Shown piece after piece: positions 60,943 through 64,000 of a stretch of 64,000 nt of DNA; positions within the stretch are counted from its first letter, which is position 1, and each line of letters starts with the position of its first letter. The notes below the pieces were generated by a model. The model saw only the letters and a list, made by a program, of their open reading frames with translations. It searched no databases and was not told the origin of the DNA. The position numbers and the translations under genes are program-made. Origin of the DNA: Salvelinus alpinus (taxonomy: Eukaryota; Chordata; Actinopteri; Salmoniformes; Salmonidae). Location of the stretch: positions 12,637,043 to 12,701,042 of the forward strand of contig NC_092122.1 of NCBI RefSeq assembly GCF_045679555.1. The letters are read 5' to 3'.

Positions 60943-62143
60943 CCCCCATTCCTTTTAACGCGGAGCGCCTTCTCCCTCTGACCAGCAGAAACAAACAATT
61001 ATCACAAGACAACTTCTGGTTACCTTCACCGATTCCACAGCACCCAACTCTGTTTTCACCCATCCTGAAACCACAAATGGATCAGCGAAAAGGCAAGGGT
61101 CCCCCTTTCCCAAGAACTTCACTCCTACTGTCAGACTCATCTTTATCCTGACCCTCGGTGCAAGCCTCGGCTCCGAGAACTTCACCTCTGATACTTCAAC
61201 CTCATTCACTTCCATTTCTCCTCAGCTTACTCTGCTTACACTTTCTACCATTCTTCTTTAACAAACCATCTCCCTTTTCCCCACCATTTTTAACCATCTC
61301 TCTCTCTCTCTCTCAGTATTCCAAGTATACATCTCCTTGTGATAATACTGCACTTCTCCTGACATACATATTGTTCTTGCCTTCTCAAGGGACGCCATTT
61401 AACCGGCTGTCACAATCTCCATACAATCAGCACGAACCCCTCGGGATGTAGCGCTCAATTTATAAAGCGGCTGCTTCATCTTGAGGTTCTTCTTCATCAA
61501 AAGCTACCGCGACGCTTTTCCATTTCAAATAAGCGCGCTCTTCCAACCACCATCCACTGTCTCGCTTCATCCGACTCTCCCTTTGACAGCATCTCCCAGC
61601 AGCCTTTGCGTTTTCTTCTATACCGAACGTGCACGCAGTCAATGTCACTTGCCAATGCATGGAGTAATGTGTTTCAATAAACCTTGTTCGTAATTATATT
61701 AGAAAAAGCAAATGTATTTTCTGTAACTAGCTTGCTACAATGTTGTTGCAGACATTCATTTAATCTTTCACCTCTGGTTTACAAGGTCAATTTAGTTTAT
61801 ACTGGATATTCTGTTTTCTCTTGTCAATGGCTATTGATCCAAGCGTGCCTTGACTATGAAAATGGTATATTCTGAATCAGCATGGGTGCATAGAAAAAAG
61901 GTGTGGATTCTTCTCCATACATCTCTCATATATATATTATTAAAAAAACAGTATATCATTATCATAGTCATGACACACCGTGTAAGAGCTATTGATGATT
62001 GAAATACGAATATCCAATATAAAACTAAGTTGACCTCGGTCTGGTTTACCACGTGATTTGAAAAACAGAGAACGACCTCTCGTTGCTAGGCTGTGCTTGT
62101 TCCTAGAAACAAAAGTAGCTATTTTAGAAACAATTTTCATGCA

Positions 62144-62616
62144 ATGGGTCAAACTGAACAGCAAGAAGATGACTATGGATATAACCTATTCCCGGAGAGG
62201 AATTCGGGAAAGTTCCAAAAGAGATCGATAGCAGAAAGCTTGTTCACTTTCAATCACAAATGTCAGGTCATGCTACAATTCGCAATGGAAACAAGTAAGC
62301 TAACAGGCTAGCAAGCTGATATGTCTGTCATCCTCAAATTATATCGCATGGCAATAGTTAGCTAGATGACCGTGTAACCATTGATGCCATGTTTACATTT
62401 GTCATATACGTCATAGCCATGTTTCTAGCTAGCCAACTAGCTAGCTATCGTTGAACAGTAAAGAGACTGTCATGAGTAAGCCAGTTAGCTATACGCTAGT
62501 TGTTGAATGACCTGATTGCTGTCAAGGTGCATAACCGATTAGGCCTAATCTCATTCTATATCCCTTTCAGGTCCATATGCAAAGCTTCTCCTTGGAGCCA
62601 TGAAAAGCTCAGGATG
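62144..62616 (+). CDS. first two coding exons of an unrecognised gene
   Basis: Exon 1 is 62144-62294 and exon 2 is 62571-62616, joined in phase (acaa|gt) with good donors gtaagc and gtaagt. They give about 65 residues: MGQTEQQEDDYGYNLFPERN, then SGKFQKRSIAESLFTFNHKC, QVMLQFAMETSPYAKLLLGA and MKSSGC. It has no signal peptide. The Q/E/D-rich start and a following amphipathic segment suggest an intracellular protein. Further exons were not found before the window ends; 62617-64000 is mostly repeats. I do not recognise the protein, and an early-truncated or lost gene is possible. Confidence 0.5.
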
Positions 62617-63083
62617 GTAAGTGTCAGCCAGCCACTATCCTCAACAATCACAACTCAACACAGCTGTCAGCTGCCATAATTCTTCTTCTTCCTCCTATCA
62701 GTTACCTGCAGACTATAGACACCGTAATGCGTATTGCTGCCTTTCTCAGGCTGGAGAGTGAAAACACACTTCATTATATAAATAGCCTAGGTGCAAACCG
62801 ATGGAATAAAGAAACCACCACAGCTTCCTTTCTATTTTGCTCCGCCTGTCATTGGAGCCCAAAATAGTTACAAGCGAAAATGTGGTTACACCCAATTTAG
62901 TCAGCTCACAGAAAAATATCCTCCTATCCTCAGAATACTGTCTGCTATAACAGAACATGTGTCACAGTAGTACAGTCTCTACCTCCCCACATTCCTCACA
63001 CTTGCCATCTGGGTGTTTCTCCACTAACAATAACACACTTCCCAATCCACAATGCCCCAACCTCAGCCTCGTCACCAGAACCA
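62617..63083. other. intron or intergenic sequence
   Basis: No exon was recognised after 62616. The frame at 62746-62958 has no signature. Confidence 0.3.
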
Positions 63084-63355
63084 GCAGCATACCACCCTGC
63101 ATACCACTGCTGGCTTGCTTCTGAAGCTAAGCAGGGTTGGTCTTGGTCAGTCCCTGGATGGGAGACCAGGTGCTGCTGGAAGTGGTGTTGGAGGGCCAGT
63201 AGGAGGCACTCTTTCCTCTGGTCTAAACAAAGATCCCAATGCCCCAGGGCAGTGATTGGGGACACTGCTCTGTGTAGGGTGCCGTCTTTCGGATGGGACG
63301 TTAAACGGGTGTCCTGACTCTCTGAGGTCATTAAAGATCCCATGGCACTTATCGT

Positions 63356-63389
<34 letters not shown>

Positions 63390-63555
63390 AATTCCCAATC
63401 TGGCCCTCAACCATCACGGTCACCTAATAATCCCCAGTTTACAATTGGCTCTTTCATCCCCCTCCTCTCCCCTGTAACTATTCCCTAGGTCGTTGCTGCA
63501 AATGAGAACGTGTTCTCAGTCAACTTACCTGGTAAAATAACGGTAAAATAAAACC
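63084..63555 (+). mobile_element. 5S-rRNA-derived SINE (OS-SINE1/SINE3 type)
   Basis: The head resembles 5S rRNA including its internal promoter: ctgaagctaagcagggttgg, cctggatgggagaccaggtg. The body includes gggacgttaaacgggtgtcc, and the tail gttctcagtcaacttacctg then gtaaaataa resembles the local LINE/SINE tails. It is a SINE, not a functional 5S gene, because the full 5S fold is not present. Confidence 0.85.
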
Positions 63556-63559
63556 CCAT

Positions 63560-64000
63560 CCCTCCTTTCCCTCCCCAGATACCTACTGCCCTTCCTCTTA
63601 CACAGCCCTTCCTCAGACAAAAACTTCCTGCCCCGCTCCTCTCTCTCATACTCACGTTGCCACTCCTGGTCAACACCTCTGCTATGATGCTCCTACATTC
63701 CATCCCCCCTAATGGGACCACCACCTCTCCCTCCTGAATGCGGCCTTTGCCACCATATCGGCTGCCTCATTTCCCCCTACCCCAACATGAGTTGGGACCC
63801 ACAGAAAACCTACCTTGCAGCCTTTCTGCCCCACCTTATAAAGAGCCATCATCAGCTCTATTATCAGGTCTGGGCGTGCCTTTGACTTCCCTTCTCTCAG
63901 CGCAACCAGGCTGGCAGCAGAGTCTGAACACAAAATTGCAGTTTTAGGCCCCACTTCCTCCACCCATCCCAATGCTCACACTAGTGCTAGCATTTCAGCA
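63560..64000 (-). mobile_element. LINE RNase H domain fragment (I-like clade)
   Basis: Minus strand 63709-63972 encodes an RNase H fold as found at the end of I/Nimb-type LINE ORF2: AILCSDSAASLVALREGKSK (catalytic Asp in SDSAAS), then GFLWVPTHVGVGGNEAADMV (His/Asn-Glu-Ala-Asp block). The element runs off the window's right edge and is followed at its 3' side by the 5S SINE. Confidence 0.8.

Larger units (their letters stand above)
59518..61650 (-). mobile_element. LINE ORF1 region (zinc-knuckle type), composite and interrupted
   Basis: On the minus strand 60040-60180 reads VPKCEKCAEEHETKEC and VVCVNCRGAHGAV, CCHC-like zinc knuckles of a non-LTR retrotransposon ORF1 protein. Interruptions: a LINE tail at 60184-60412 and a short TG...CA repeat at 60729-60942. 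The remaining pieces (60955-61215, 61460-61650) have the same C-poor, T/C-rich plus-strand composition. The element is dead. Confidence 0.6.

Noticed and set aside
63084-63255. 5S rRNA gene
   Set aside because: Only the internal promoter part resembles 5S rRNA and it continues into a SINE body and tail.

Overview
The window is fish nuclear DNA, most likely from a salmonid (Oncorhynchus, Salmo or Salvelinus type). The evidence is vertebrate multi-exon genes with GT-AG introns, embedded in repeats typical of salmonids: HpaI/SmaI-like tRNA SINEs, a 5S-rRNA-derived SINE, several Tc1-like families, hAT-type MITEs, jockey-like and I-like LINE pieces, and TG...CA LTRs. Species was not determined; the repeat names come from recognition, not from a search.

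Layout. (1) 328-9807 and 13360-18778, plus strand: two complete p38 MAP kinase genes in tandem, mapk11 (p38 beta, 361 aa) then mapk12 (p38 gamma, 364 aa). Each has 12 coding exons, and exons 2-11 have identical lengths. (2) 19756-21280, plus: a small secreted dermatopontin-like gene (174 aa), with a decayed relative at about 26251-26835. (3) 27590-54000, plus: three tandem immunoglobulin-superfamily genes, here called IgA (31279-33339), IgB (46160-48710) and IgC (50187 to about 53918). They share an unusual repeated C-x3-C-x3-C motif. IgA and IgB are a recent segmental duplication that includes the promoter. A young LTR-flanked element with a long proline-rich repeat ORF sits just upstream of IgA; the IgB promoter preserves the matching empty site. 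(4) 54689-59002, minus: complete rpap3 (656 aa, 16 coding exons), tail to tail with IgC. (5) 62144 onward, plus: the first two coding exons of an unrecognised gene, with LINE and SINE debris around it.

The p38 kinases are stress-signalling enzymes and rpap3 is an HSP90/R2TP co-chaperone. The dermatopontin-like and Ig genes encode secreted or surface proteins and form a local, lineage-expanded cluster. I see no operon-like functional unit.

The best candidates for something new are the Ig family with the extra cysteine pair, which changes its C-terminal anchoring between paralogues, and the LTR unit carrying a 9-residue-repeat ORF in place of retroviral genes. The spaces between genes hold a clear record of nested insertions, several with exact target-site duplications.
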